This document shows, one piece after another, positions 34,201 to 43,959 of a DNA stretch of 64,000 bases; within the stretch, counting starts at the first letter, position 1, and each line of letters begins with the position of its first letter. The position numbers were made by a program, and so were the translations under genes. This DNA is from Micractinium sp. NFX-FRZ (taxonomy: Eukaryota > Chlorophyta > Trebouxiophyceae > Chlorellales > Chlorellaceae), in contig JAPTJF010000032.1 in assembly GCA_029339195.1 (NCBI GenBank), positions 62,001 to 126,000 of the forward strand. The letters are read 5' to 3'. The notes under the pieces are model-generated. The model had not been told where the DNA came from. It searched no databases and saw only the letters and a program-made list of their open reading frames with translations.

Positions 34201-35024
34201 TGGGAGGCGGGAACCGGGGGTGGGAGGCATAGGGGATGGGGCGCAGGGCAAGCATGCCTGGGGGTGTGCGGCGGAGGTGTGGGGTTGTTTGGGAGCGTGG
34301 GCAAGGCAGGGGGATCCATGCACCCTCAGTTTGGGCTGGCGGCAGCAGAGCAGGGGGCAATACAAGACCAAGGCAGCGGCACAGCGCATGGCGGGCGAGG
34401 GCAGCCTCCTCAACGCTGCAGCTGCTGCGTGTACTACTACACCCCAAACAACCTTGGCAGGCGGCAGGCGGCAGGCGCAGGCACTCACCAAAGAAGAGGC
34501 CAAACAGGCTGCTGCACCCTGGCCCTCCGTTCAGCCAAGCCATGACGGGCGCATTGGCGAGCGCTGCTCCAGTGCTGGGGTTCCGTGCCTGCGCTTACAT
34601 GGGGCAAAGAAGAAGGATTGGCAGGTTGCCAGGCAGCGCCACCGGCTGGCAGGCAAACTGAGGCGGGCAAGACCTGCAGGAGGGTTACGCGCCTACCGCC
34701 GCTGTCTGCTGCCGCTGCCACCTCCAGCAGCAGCATTCTAGGACAGTCAAGTTGTGTGCGTGTGCAGCACCCACCTGGAAGTACCAGTAAAAGAGGCGGC
34801 GCTGAGTCCCAGCAATACTGAAGTAGCCAGCTCGCTCCTCTGGTTCATCAGGAGTACTAGAGGTGGTGCTGGCAGCGGCGGCTGCGGCGCTCGGCGGTCA
34901 CGGCTGAGCGTGGCCGGCCCGGTAGGCGGAGTGGCAAATCTGCTAGCTGAGCTCCCGCGCCGTGAATGCAGGCAGCGGCCAGGAGCACCAGAAGGGAAGT
35001 GGCGTTTGCCCGGCTGTGTGGCAT
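31250..35024 (-). CDS. Secreted/vacuolar serine carboxypeptidase (S10 family)
   Basis: Exons are 35024-34902, 34837-34775, 34588-34489, 34189-33992, 33693-33368, 33072-33007, 32728-32652, 32404-32283, 31861-31753 and 31427-31250, giving 453 residues, normal for S10. A signal peptide (LLVLLAAACIHGAGA) is followed by AGYFSIAG and LFYWYFQ, the oxyanion loop WLNGGPGCSSLFG, the catalytic Ser in SGESFAGHYLP (about residue 179), the Asp in VYSGDYDFVC and the His in SRAGHMVPLDQP. Paired Cys segments (YAACTDP, QTDCADPSKC, GMCETASSTC) fit the family disulfides. The enzyme removes C-terminal residues from peptides in vacuole or outside the cell. The first intron would be only 64 nt; without it the signal peptide and AGYFSI lie in different frames. 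It lies downstream of the MYND gene on the same strand. Confidence 0.9.
33299..33352. repeat. (CA)n/(GCAC)n microsatellite
   Basis: A dinucleotide-like ACGCACACGCACGCACGC tract in a carboxypeptidase intron. Confidence 0.85.
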
Positions 35025-35603
35025 TTGTGGGCCGCGCCCCGCAGCCCCCGCTAGAGCAGCCGGAGCTGTGTCCGATGCGTATTTCAACCCCGGAGGCGGT
35101 CAGCGTGGGACGAAGCTGAACCCCCAAACTCCGGCGGCCGGGCGGCAGCAACCTTGCGCTCCTTTGGGGTTGCAGGGCCCCGAGATGTGCACTGGTGTCT
35201 AATGAGTGTAGTGTCGAGGCAGAGCTGCTCACCGACAGGCGATACCAGTGCATTTCGGCCTGCAGTGGCCACAAGGTGGACGGGCATGTGTGCCCCCAGG
35301 CTGGCCAGGTCTGCAGATGCACCCCTCTCTTATGTGTGTTGCTCAAATTCCAATGACACTTGCACGGAAGGCTAACAGAACGGGAGGCCGCGCTTGCCTC
35401 TGCCACTGCTTCCCAACCTGACCCGCCACCCCTCCCGCCACCCCAGCTGCCGCTCGGGTCCCCCCTTGCCTCCAAGAGGGGCACAGGCAGATGGCGGGAA
35501 GAAAGCTTCACAGAGTGCAACGTTCTGTACAGAGCTTGTGAAGAGCTGGTTGCATTATCAGTTGGTTTGAGCATCATACAGGTCGCTGCAGTGCAGAGGT
35601 CCT
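35025..35603 (-). promoter_or_regulatory. Spacer between MYND stop and carboxypeptidase start
   Basis: It must contain the 3' end of the upstream MYND gene and the promoter of the carboxypeptidase. No TGTAA-type motif on the minus strand and no repeat was recognised. Confidence 0.4.
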
Positions 35604-37318
35604 CTACTCTTGTTGATCTGTGCCACGTGGGCTGCGGCACGAGGCGCGGTGGGCCGGCCACGCCGCTCGCTGGCAGTCGCGGCTGCACAGCAGGAGGGGC
35701 GGCAGGTGGGGTTTGATATATCAAGGTGGAACCGGAAACAGCACTCCTTAGGGTTGGCATAGCAAGCACAGCAGGCACAGTACCACGTCCGTCCTCTGGC
35801 TCCCGACCTGCAGTAGCTGGCGGCCTTGCACCTGCCGCACCGCCTCAGCCCCACCGCCCACTGGCCGCAGCCGTCGCACGCCACCTGGCGCTGCATCTCC
35901 TCCAGGGTGGGGTGGCGCGGGAGCCCGCCGCCGCCTGCCATTGTCGCCTCAAACATCGCCTGCACCGCCTCTCCCGTGGCATCCACGTCTGCAGGGTCAA
36001 ACACGAGGCGCAGCACACGCAGCGCGGCCTGGGCGGCCGCCAGGTGCTGCTGTGCACGCTGCACCATTCCGCCCACGTGGCGCGACCACAGCGTCGGCAG
36101 CGCGTGGCAGCAGCGCTGCACCGCCGCCTCCACGTCACTCCACCCCGCCACTGCCGCCTGCAGCAGGCTCAGCGCTTCCCTGCGAGCCGCGACACGGCCA
36201 GGCCCAGTGTCCAGCACTGCCTGCACAGCCACAGCGCGTGCTGCGACCAGGCCAGCAGAGCCGCAGCGCGCAATCCAGTACGGGCTGCTCCCCTCCTGTG
36301 CCAGCTGGAAAGCGCGGCCAAACAGGGCAGCCACGCGTGCTGTGGGGCTGCCCCCATCCTCCACCTCTGCCGCATTGGCGGCCATTACCCAACTGCGAGC
36401 GCTGCCAGGCTCCAGCTGCAGCAGCACCGCACAGCAGCGCTGCTGAGCTGTCGCCACTGCCGCTATCTGCTGTGCGCTGAGCGGCTCAGTGTTGGCCTCC
36501 TCCTTGGCTGCTTCATGCAGCGGCCGAGTGGAGGAAGCCAGGGAGAGGGTGAGGGAGCAGGCGGCCGCCTGCAGCTGCTCCCCACTCAGCGGTGGCTCCA
36601 TGCAACCTGCGCCTGCCAGCTGGCGCAGCGCTGCGTCAACCTGCTGGCGGGCCGCTGGGCGGGCCAGCACCTGCGCCAGCGCATCTGCCGCCTGCAGGTC
36701 AGCTAGCATGCTGTCGAGAGCTGCCTGAAGACAGGGGAACTCCAGTTCCGGCAGTGAGACGCGGCAGTATGCCAGCAGCAGCGCCGGCAGACCAACTGAG
36801 CCAGGACCGGGCGAGGTGCTGGAGGAGGTGCCTGATGCAGCACCGCTGGCGCCACCCTCGCTGCTGCTGCCACCCTGCCCGCTCTCGCCCTCGCCCTCGG
36901 CGGCGGCGGCGGCGACGGCCGCTGTCGCCTCCGCGGGGTCAAACCCCGGCAGGCGCGCTGCGTACGCTGCGATGTGGCGCCACAGCAGCTGGAAGAGGTC
37001 TGTGACAGGGGGCAGGGGGCAGGGCAGCTCTGCCTGCACCACCTTTAACATTGCCAGCTGCAGCCGTTGGGCTGCATCTGTGGGCAGCTGCGCCGGGGCA
37101 CAGCCGTCAGCACCCAGTGGCAGCAAATCAGCTGCTTCCCTGTGCAGCCGCATAGCGTCGACAAAGGCCGCCACCTCAGGCGGGCGCTGCTCCGGCGGGA
37201 TGGCCAAAGCGTGCGCAAGACGCTCTTGCAGCAGCTCAGCGCCCGCCGGCGGCTGTGCGGTGGCGGCGGCGGCGGCGGCGGCGCCAGGGCCGGCATGCGG
37301 TGCCATTGGCTTGTCCAT
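35604..37318 (-). CDS. Helical protein with C-terminal MYND zinc finger (second family member)
   Basis: Two exons (37318-35808 and 35682-35604) give 529 residues. The intron splits the finger: exon 1 supplies CDGCGQWAVGLRRCGRCKAA and SYC, and exon 2 supplies SRDCQRAAWPAHRASC, together a complete MYND pattern at residues about 483-519. The body is Ala/Leu-rich helix with a Ser/Gly patch (GGSSSEGGASGAASGTSS) and an N-terminal Ala run. Without the intron the frame stays open but the finger loses its second half, so splicing is strongly supported. The architecture is the same as the gene at 17-21.8 kb, at half the length. The partner and role are unknown; a scaffold or transcriptional cofactor is the usual inference. 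Confidence 0.85.
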
Positions 37319-38179
37319 GACGCACCGCGAAGACAGCTTCTATCCTGCAGGGGCATCCAGTCGTCATCGTTAGCCAGAGAGGCGAGCACGGGCCCGTGGG
37401 CGTGCTGGCCAATGGTCTGCTGGGAGGACGGCGGAAGCGGCGGCAGAGGTGGGCAGCGCCAGGGGGTGGGCCCTGGCCTTGGCGCGACCCACGTGCTGGC
37501 CTCGATCGGCTAAATGCATCGGCAATCCGTGAGGATGGCTTTGTGGGCCCGCTTTGCGGGCCTGGCCGAGACTTGCCTTCCAAGGCGGATGCTCCGCTGT
37601 TTCGTCCGACGGCCCTCTGGCGTTTGCAGGAGCGATGGGTTGGAGGGCAGGAGGGGAGTTTGGGTTCCATAAACGGAAAAGCAGAGCAAGCCATGAACAC
37701 ATGCTGTGCGCTGCGAGGGGCGGCGCTGCGGCACCCCTCCCCGTGCCGCAGTAGCCGCTCTTAGCATCTGGATTGCAAATCATGTGTACCTTTCTTTCCA
37801 ATTCTTGAGAAGCATGACCGGCCTCCAAACATTGTGCCTCTCTCTGCGCAATGCTGAGCTTGCCCATGCATGGGTCACCTCACGTTCTTTCCCCTCGGCA
37901 GCGGTTGGCAAACAGCCGCGCTCGCTGAGAGGACGCATCCGCACATTGCTGATGTATGGATTCTTGACCATATAACCACAAAGATTGAGCACATAGAATA
38001 TGCAATGCTTATGAAGCTCTTGATGCAGCACAAGCCTCCAACACCGTATGAGACGGGATGCCGTGCCGCAGCGCTGTGCGTCCAGCCTGGCGGCCGCGGA
38101 CCTGTCTGATTTACCTCCCCCAATTCGCCCTGGTGCCGATCCTGTAGGTTTTGAGCAGGCCCAGAGCTTGATTGCCGCC
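37319..38179. promoter_or_regulatory. Divergent intergenic region (MYND - / CE4-like +)
   Basis: A 0.86-kb shared upstream region of two divergent genes. I see no gene or repeat in it. Confidence 0.4.
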
Positions 38180-41100
38180 ATGAGGGCCTTCTCCACGCTG
38201 CTTGTGGCATGTGTCGCCGTGGCCGCGTTTTCTGGGCCCGCGGCAGGTGAGGCCGGCGCCCGGCCCTATGCCCTTCGAGGCGAATTGGCAGCCGAGGGGG
38301 GAGGGGGGGGGGGGGGGGGCAGCCGAGCCAGAATGACAGGGGCTCTGCTGGGCGGCAGCTGGCCTGCGCCGCCCAGCTGCCGGCGCCGAGCATCCTTGCG
38401 TCAGCAGCTGCCGCCGCGCCTGAACCTGCTGATTCCCGCTCTGTCTCACCTGCAGGGGCGGTGGTCTCCACCGACACGTACGTCTGTGACGCGGCAACCT
38501 GCAAGCCGCCCACCTGCCTCTGCGCCGCCAACTCCCCACCCGGCGGCCTACAGCCAAAAGACATCCCTCAGTTTGTGCTGGTGAGGAGTGCACGTCGTTG
38601 TGCTGGTCTGGGCCAGCGGGCGGGGTGCCTTTTGGGCAGGGGCGTGTTCAGCGTTGCGCAATCTCTGGCGGTGCGCAACAGTTTGGCTGGCGTAGAGCCT
38701 GCAACAGCATGCATCTGCTGCCCGGTGTGCCGCCAGCGCCATGCAGCTCCACCCAGCAGCATGTGCACGTCTTGCCTCCCTCTACAAGATGCATGTATTG
38801 ACAGCCACAGTTACCTGCACGGCTCCCCGACATGCCGACCGACAGTCAACTGCGCTCTCTTGCCCAACACACGCGCACACACCATACACGCACCGTGCAG
38901 ATCTCCCACGGCCACGCCCTGGACCGCCTGCCCACGCTGCTGTCCCAGCCCAGCACGTAGCATTCTCACCTGCTGCATTGCCCCCACCCTCCCTCTCACC
39001 CCCGCAGATTTCTCACGACAATGCCCTGGACGGGCGGTCCTTTGCCCACCTCATGAAGGTCATGGGGGACAAGAAGCAGGCCAATGGTTGTACTGTGTGA
39101 GTGGCTGGTCACAGGCAGAGAGGCGCACATCACAGGGGCGCAAGCTTAGCATAGCCGGCAGGGCAGCCAGGGCAGGTGGTGCTTGGGCAGGCGGGTAGGC
39201 AACCAAGGAGTTCGTTCAGCAGCAGGCATGCTGGGGCAGGCGATGCGTGGGCAGGCGTTGCTTGCCAGCGCCCAGCCCCATGCCCTCTTCACGCGCACTC
39301 TGTTTGGTGTCCCGCAGGCCCGTCACCTTCTTTGCCCAGAGGTACCATTCGGACTGCGACGCCGGGAGGCAGGCGCTGGCGCGGGGCGATGAGGTGGCCA
39401 TGCAGGCCAACCGATTCTTCCCCACAGACCCATTTAACGTCACGGACCCCAACCCAAACTACGACTCACGCGTGCCGCCGCTGACCGGCAAGCCCAGCCT
39501 GGAACGGGAGATCACGATGTCGCGCGAGTGAGTAGGGTCACAAAATAACACAGGTTGAGGGCGCGGGTGCCATCACTGACCGGTTTGTGGGAGGCTTTGG
39601 GGATTTTGTTCTGGTGGGTAATTCCCGCATATTACCGCCCTCCCACCGTGGCAGAGGCTCTGATTATTGCTGGCGCTGGGGCTGACTGCTGCACGTTTCC
39701 CGTCGCGGTGCCCGCCTCCCGCAGGTGGTGGAACAAGCAGTGCAAGCTGCCGCTGAAGGACATGGTGGGGTACCGCTCCCAGGGGTACTACAACAACCCG
39801 CCCATCCGTGATGTGAGTGGGAAGCGGGGGGGCACTTGCCCCTGGTGGGGTACCGCTCACAGGGGTACTGAAGCAATTTGGCATCTGCAATGCAAGAAGC
39901 GGGGGGAGGGGGAGGGGGAGTGGCGGGCGTGTGCTGCTGGGGTCAAGAGAGGGAGCCGGAGCCGAGTGGGGCGGTGGGTTCATGAGAAGCAGTCAGGGTT
40001 GCGGCGCCAGCAGGGCCTCTGCTGGCTGCCCACCCCCTCTACACCTCCCGTTCGGCCCCCACAACCTCTTCTAGGCTGGGCGTCACAGCGGCTGGCCGTA
40101 CGCCGGCCCCTCCTGCCATCTCCTGTTGAAATCATGGTCCTGACGAACCGCTCCCAACCAACCTTACCCCGTGCAGGCCCTGTCCAAGAATGGCTGGCTG
40201 TACGACGCCACCCTCATCGAGCGGTGGGCCGACTGGAGCCCCACCTCCCCGGCACAGGACCAGGTGCTGTGGCCCTACACCATGGACGCAGGCATCCCAC
40301 AGGTGGGTGCAGGGGTGAGGGGTGGGAGAGCGGTGGTAGCCGCTTGGTTTCTTTGCTGCCTGCTGTGTGAAGGCCCTTGTGGCCCTACACACCATGGAAG
40401 CAGGTATCCCACAGGTGGGGTGCAGGGGATGAGGGGTGCGAGGGCGCCAGCCTTGCTGCTGCCTACCCGCAACACCTTCGTGTCTTTAAACAGTCGCCAG
40501 GCAATCCCACAGGTGGGTGCAGGGGATGAGGGATGGGGCAGCGCTGGTGCTCTTGCTGCCTGCCCGCAAGACCTTAGTGTCTTGAACAGTCATCAGGCGT
40601 CCCCCAGGTGGGTGCAGGGGATGAGGGATGGGGCAGCGCTGGTGCTCTTGCTGCCTGCTTGCAAGACCCCTGTGGCCTTACACACCATGGACGCAGGCAT
40701 TCCCCAGGTGGGGTGGCGGGACGAGGGGCGGGAGAGCGGTGGTAGCCGCTTGGTTTCTTTGCTGCCTGCGGCGTCAAGGCCCTTGTGGCCCTGCACACCA
40801 TGGAAGCAGGCGTCCCTTGGGCCGTGCTTGCTAGTCTCGTGCAACCTTCTTGTAACGCTGCTTCACCTCCCGCTCCATTGTTGCAGGAGTGCAATTTTCT
40901 CGGTGACGAAGTCGGCACGTGCAAGGCGGGGGAGACGCACGCGGGGCTGTGGGAGGTCCCACTGTGGCAGCTGCAGGAGGGGGAGACGCTCTATGGCTTT
41001 GCCGGTGAGGACACGCATGTTGTTGTTGCTTTAAAGGGCATTGCTTGCTAGGTGTACCTGGGCCAATTGGCCTTTCCAGGGCTGCATGGGGCCCCTCTTC

Positions 41101-42973
41101 AAGTTGTGCCGCCTGTGCAGGCCGGGGCGGCAAAGAAGTGCCGCACGCTGCACCTTTAACATAACTCATGCCACCAATTTCCCCTTGCAACCCACCCTTG
41201 GAAACACACGTGTATGCAGATTATGGCAACACCGAGATCCAGCTCCCTGCAGTGCCCGACATGCTGGCCCTGTTCAAGGGGCAGCTGGAGGGGCGGCTCA
41301 AGGGCGGGCGCACTCCGATGCAGCTCAGCACTTTTTACGAGTGGTGAGCTGCGCGAGGGTTAGAACCGGCAGGCTCCGGCAGCACGGCATGCGTGGATGG
41401 ATGGGGTGGCAGGCGCATGCACCTCCCACAGCCGCGTCCAACGGCAGAGCAGGCGCTGCGGTTGGCGGTTGTGGGTGGCCACTGTATGTCCGCCGCCCTG
41501 CTGGCCCTCCCTGGCCACTCGGGGCTCCCTGCTTGCCCTCCCTGGCTAGCCGTGGAAGGCAGTAATACGCAAACACAGCTGGTTTTCTCGTCAGACCATG
41601 CCCCTGCCCTCCCTCTCCGGCCTGCAGGCTGTCTGTGAAGCCCAACCGTGCCGAGTGCGCCACCGAGGAAGACCCGTACTGCTTCCAGGTGGGCTCGGAG
41701 ATTCCTCTTCCATTCACATAGCGAGTCAAGTGATGTACTGGTGCACGGAGCCAGCGGGACCGACAGATCGCGGTGTGGCCGGCACCCCGCCTGGGCCCAC
41801 GCACTGCACGGGTGGAGTGCGAAGCGCATGTGACCTCTTACATTGCTCCTGGACTGCTCCCCTTTTGGTGCACTTCACCCCTGCAGCTGGAGCTCGAGGT
41901 GTCTGCCAACGGGCAGGCGCTGGCCGATTTCATCGACTACGCCACCACCCTTCCGGAGGTCCGGTTTGTGACCTTCTCCGACCTCATCCGCTGGATGCAG
42001 GTGGGCTGCGTACACTTGTAACTCCTGGGTTGCGTGCTTGTGTGGCTATGCGCCTCCTGGGTTGCGTGCTTGTGTGGCGATGCGCCTCCTGGGTTGCGTG
42101 CTTGTGTGGCGAGTGTGGAGGTCTGTGCCTGTGGGTGCGGGCAGCACAGTGCTGGGTGGTGTGTGCGTGGCCGGCGGGGCAGGGCGTGCAGAGCAGGACA
42201 TGTGGCTGCGGGCAAGCCCAGGGGCACAGGGCGAGAGGGAGGGCTTTGCGGGGCCGGGGCGGGCCCGGCAGCGCATGCGCCAACAGAATTCGCCACTCGT
42301 AGTGCCAGCCAGCCATGTGATGCCTTTGTGCATGCTTCCCGATGTTGTTGGCGCTCATGTGCATTTTGTGCACCCTCCTCTGTTGCCCCCTCTCTCTGTA
42401 TGCAGGACCCGGTGCCCCTCTCCCAGTTTGACGCCTGGCAGCAGTGCAACGTTACCGGCGTGAAGGCCGACCTCTCTGGTGGGTGTAGCCCTGCTTGCAC
42501 CTTTGCTGCCGCCGCTGCTGCTGCTGCTGCTGCTGCTCTCCACTCTTGCCGCTGGTCCTTGCAATTGCTGCTGCCGCCGCTGCTCCCTGCTGCTCAGCGC
42601 AGCTGTCAGGGCCATAGGCCCAGTTGCTGCTTCCTACCTCTGCAGGGAGTGCCCCGCCGCATCCGCCCTGCCCAACTGCCTGACCCGACTGCCTGCCCCG
42701 CCCGCTTGCCTACCTGCAGCCGTCAACCTGCCAGCCGCCGACAAGGCGGGAGCTTTCTACCTGCAAGGTGCCAGCACCCCCGCCCCCACCCCCACGTCCA
42801 CCGCCGCGCCTGAAGAGGCTCCTCTGGTCACCGGGGCCCCCTCCCAGGCACCGCCACCAGAGGGAGAGGTGGTTGCTGAGGCACCCTCCCCTGCCCCCCC
42901 GCCGGCAGAGACCCCTGCAGAGGCGCCCGGCCCCATGGCGGCGCAGCGGCGGATGCTGCGCCGCCGTGTGTGA
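38180..42973 (+). CDS. Secreted CE4 / chitin-deacetylase-like protein lacking metal ligands
   Basis: Twelve exons (38180-38246, 38456-38580, 39008-39096, 39318-39527, 39725-39812, 40177-40302, 40887-41004, 41220-41343, 41628-41688, 41887-42000, 42406-42478, 42720-42973) join in phase to 482 residues. Signal peptide MRAFSTLLVACVAVAAFSG. A Cys-rich start (TYVCDAATCKPPTCLCA) and GLQPKDIPQFVL precede the NodB-like fold seen in animal chitin deacetylases. Later landmarks are PVTFFAQ, WLYDATL, LWPYTM, LWEVPLWQL and VRFVTFSDLIRWMQ. The active-site motifs are broken: ISHDNA (Asp68, Asn69) replaces FDDA, GDEVAMQANRF (Gln123, Phe127) replaces HxxxH, and STFYEW lacks the late His. It may bind rather than deacetylate amino-sugar wall polymer. 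The C-terminal 80 residues are Pro/Ala-rich, like hydroxyproline glycoproteins. Confidence 0.85.
38296..38320. repeat. Poly(G) run in intron
   Basis: A near-uninterrupted G tract of about 18 residues in the first intron of the CE4-like gene. It could form a G-quadruplex or be a sequencing-length uncertainty. Confidence 0.75.
38885..38948 (+). pseudogene. Decayed duplicate of CE4 exon 3 inside the intron
   Basis: After a good acceptor (CACCGTGCAG) the sequence reads ISHGHALDRLPTLLSQ and then a stop. The real exon at 39008 begins ISHDNALDGRSF. Nucleotide identity is clear at the start (CAGAT.TC.CACG). It looks like a tandem exon duplicate that has decayed. Confidence 0.6.
40266..40805 (+). repeat. 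About 105-nt minisatellite built from an exon-intron junction
   Basis: Five to six diverged copies of the end of CE4 exon 6 (TGTGGCCCTACACCATGGAC, GCAGGCATCCCACAG) plus its intron start (GTGGGTGCAGGG). They start near 40267, 40378, 40495, 40600, 40673 and 40783, and most regenerate a CAG|GTGGG donor. Confidence 0.85.
42019..42112 (+). repeat. 32-nt tandem repeat, three copies
   Basis: The unit CTCCTGGGTTGCGTGCTTGT plus GTGGCGATGCGC is repeated in the intron after CE4 exon 10. Confidence 0.85.
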
Positions 42974-43959
42974 GCTGCGCCTGCTCGCCCGCGTGCAGCA
43001 CGCCGCCCCGTCCAGCGATGTGCAGGCCCCTGGCCCCCATTCGTGGCCCGACTTTTGAGCCGATGCATGGCGTTGATGTGTGCTCCCATTTGTCTGTGGG
43101 TCTGATTCGTGGCCCTTCTATTCATTCGTGGCTGCCTGGACTCGTGGCCTGCCCCTGCACTCTCCCACGCCTTTCCCCAAGCTGTGAGGCCTCCAATGAT
43201 CCCTCCCACCCCTCGATGCACTCATCAACGCAGCCCAGCCCTGCGTCTCATATCCGTTCCGATTGCTCCACATTTCGAAGCAAGCCTGCCTGTTGGCTGC
43301 ACATTGGCGGCAGCAGGCGGCCCCCCTCCCCCTTCCCCTCCCCCATACCCGCCCTCACCCCGTTCCCTCCTGCCCTTCAACCGCCCCTGCCAACGGCGCC
43401 ACATCACCCGGCGCTGCCACTAGGCTGCTGGGGCGCTGGCATGCCTGCCGAGGATCTCCGAGGCAGCCTGGTGGCCTGTAATAAGCATAACAACACGGGT
43501 ATCACGCACAGCGGAGCCAGTGAAGAGGGGCCCCTTTCCTGCAACACTTGGCCTGCTGATGCAGCTGCGGGTGCTGTCTTTGTTGACAGTGGCCCTGCCT
43601 GCTGTCACCTGGGTTTGGGTTCATCAAATATACAGCAGGGGGCGCCTGATGGCAGGCTTTATCACAAACGGAGGGAAACATGGGTGTCACATGAAATGGG
43701 GGTCCAAAAAGGAAAAGCGGGGCTGGGCACTGAGTGAGGTGGGCACCGAGTGAGAGGGTGCACCCAATCTGACACCATGCGCTGGCTTGGATGGGCGTTC
43801 CAAGCTGTGTGCGCCGCACCCTGCCGCGTGCCGATCACTCGCCAACCGCCAGCGCTCCAGCCCGCATCGAGCCGGGCACGCGACATGAGATGCTTGGAAG
43901 GGAGGCTCACAGATCGACCAACCACCGATTGGGGCCGGAAGGGAAGGGCAGGAAAGGGC
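42974..43959. other. Convergent 3' intergenic region
   Basis: This lies between the CE4-like (+) and PDI (-) stop codons. It carries a TGTAA at 43477-43481 on +. No gene recognised. Confidence 0.55.
43477..43481 (+). terminator. TGTAA polyadenylation-type signal
   Basis: About 500 nt past the CE4-like stop codon on the + strand. Confidence 0.45.

Noticed and set aside
34857..35024. Apparent frameshift between the carboxypeptidase signal peptide and mature protein
   Set aside because: A 64-nt GT-AG intron (34838-34901) restores phase exactly, so no lesion is needed.
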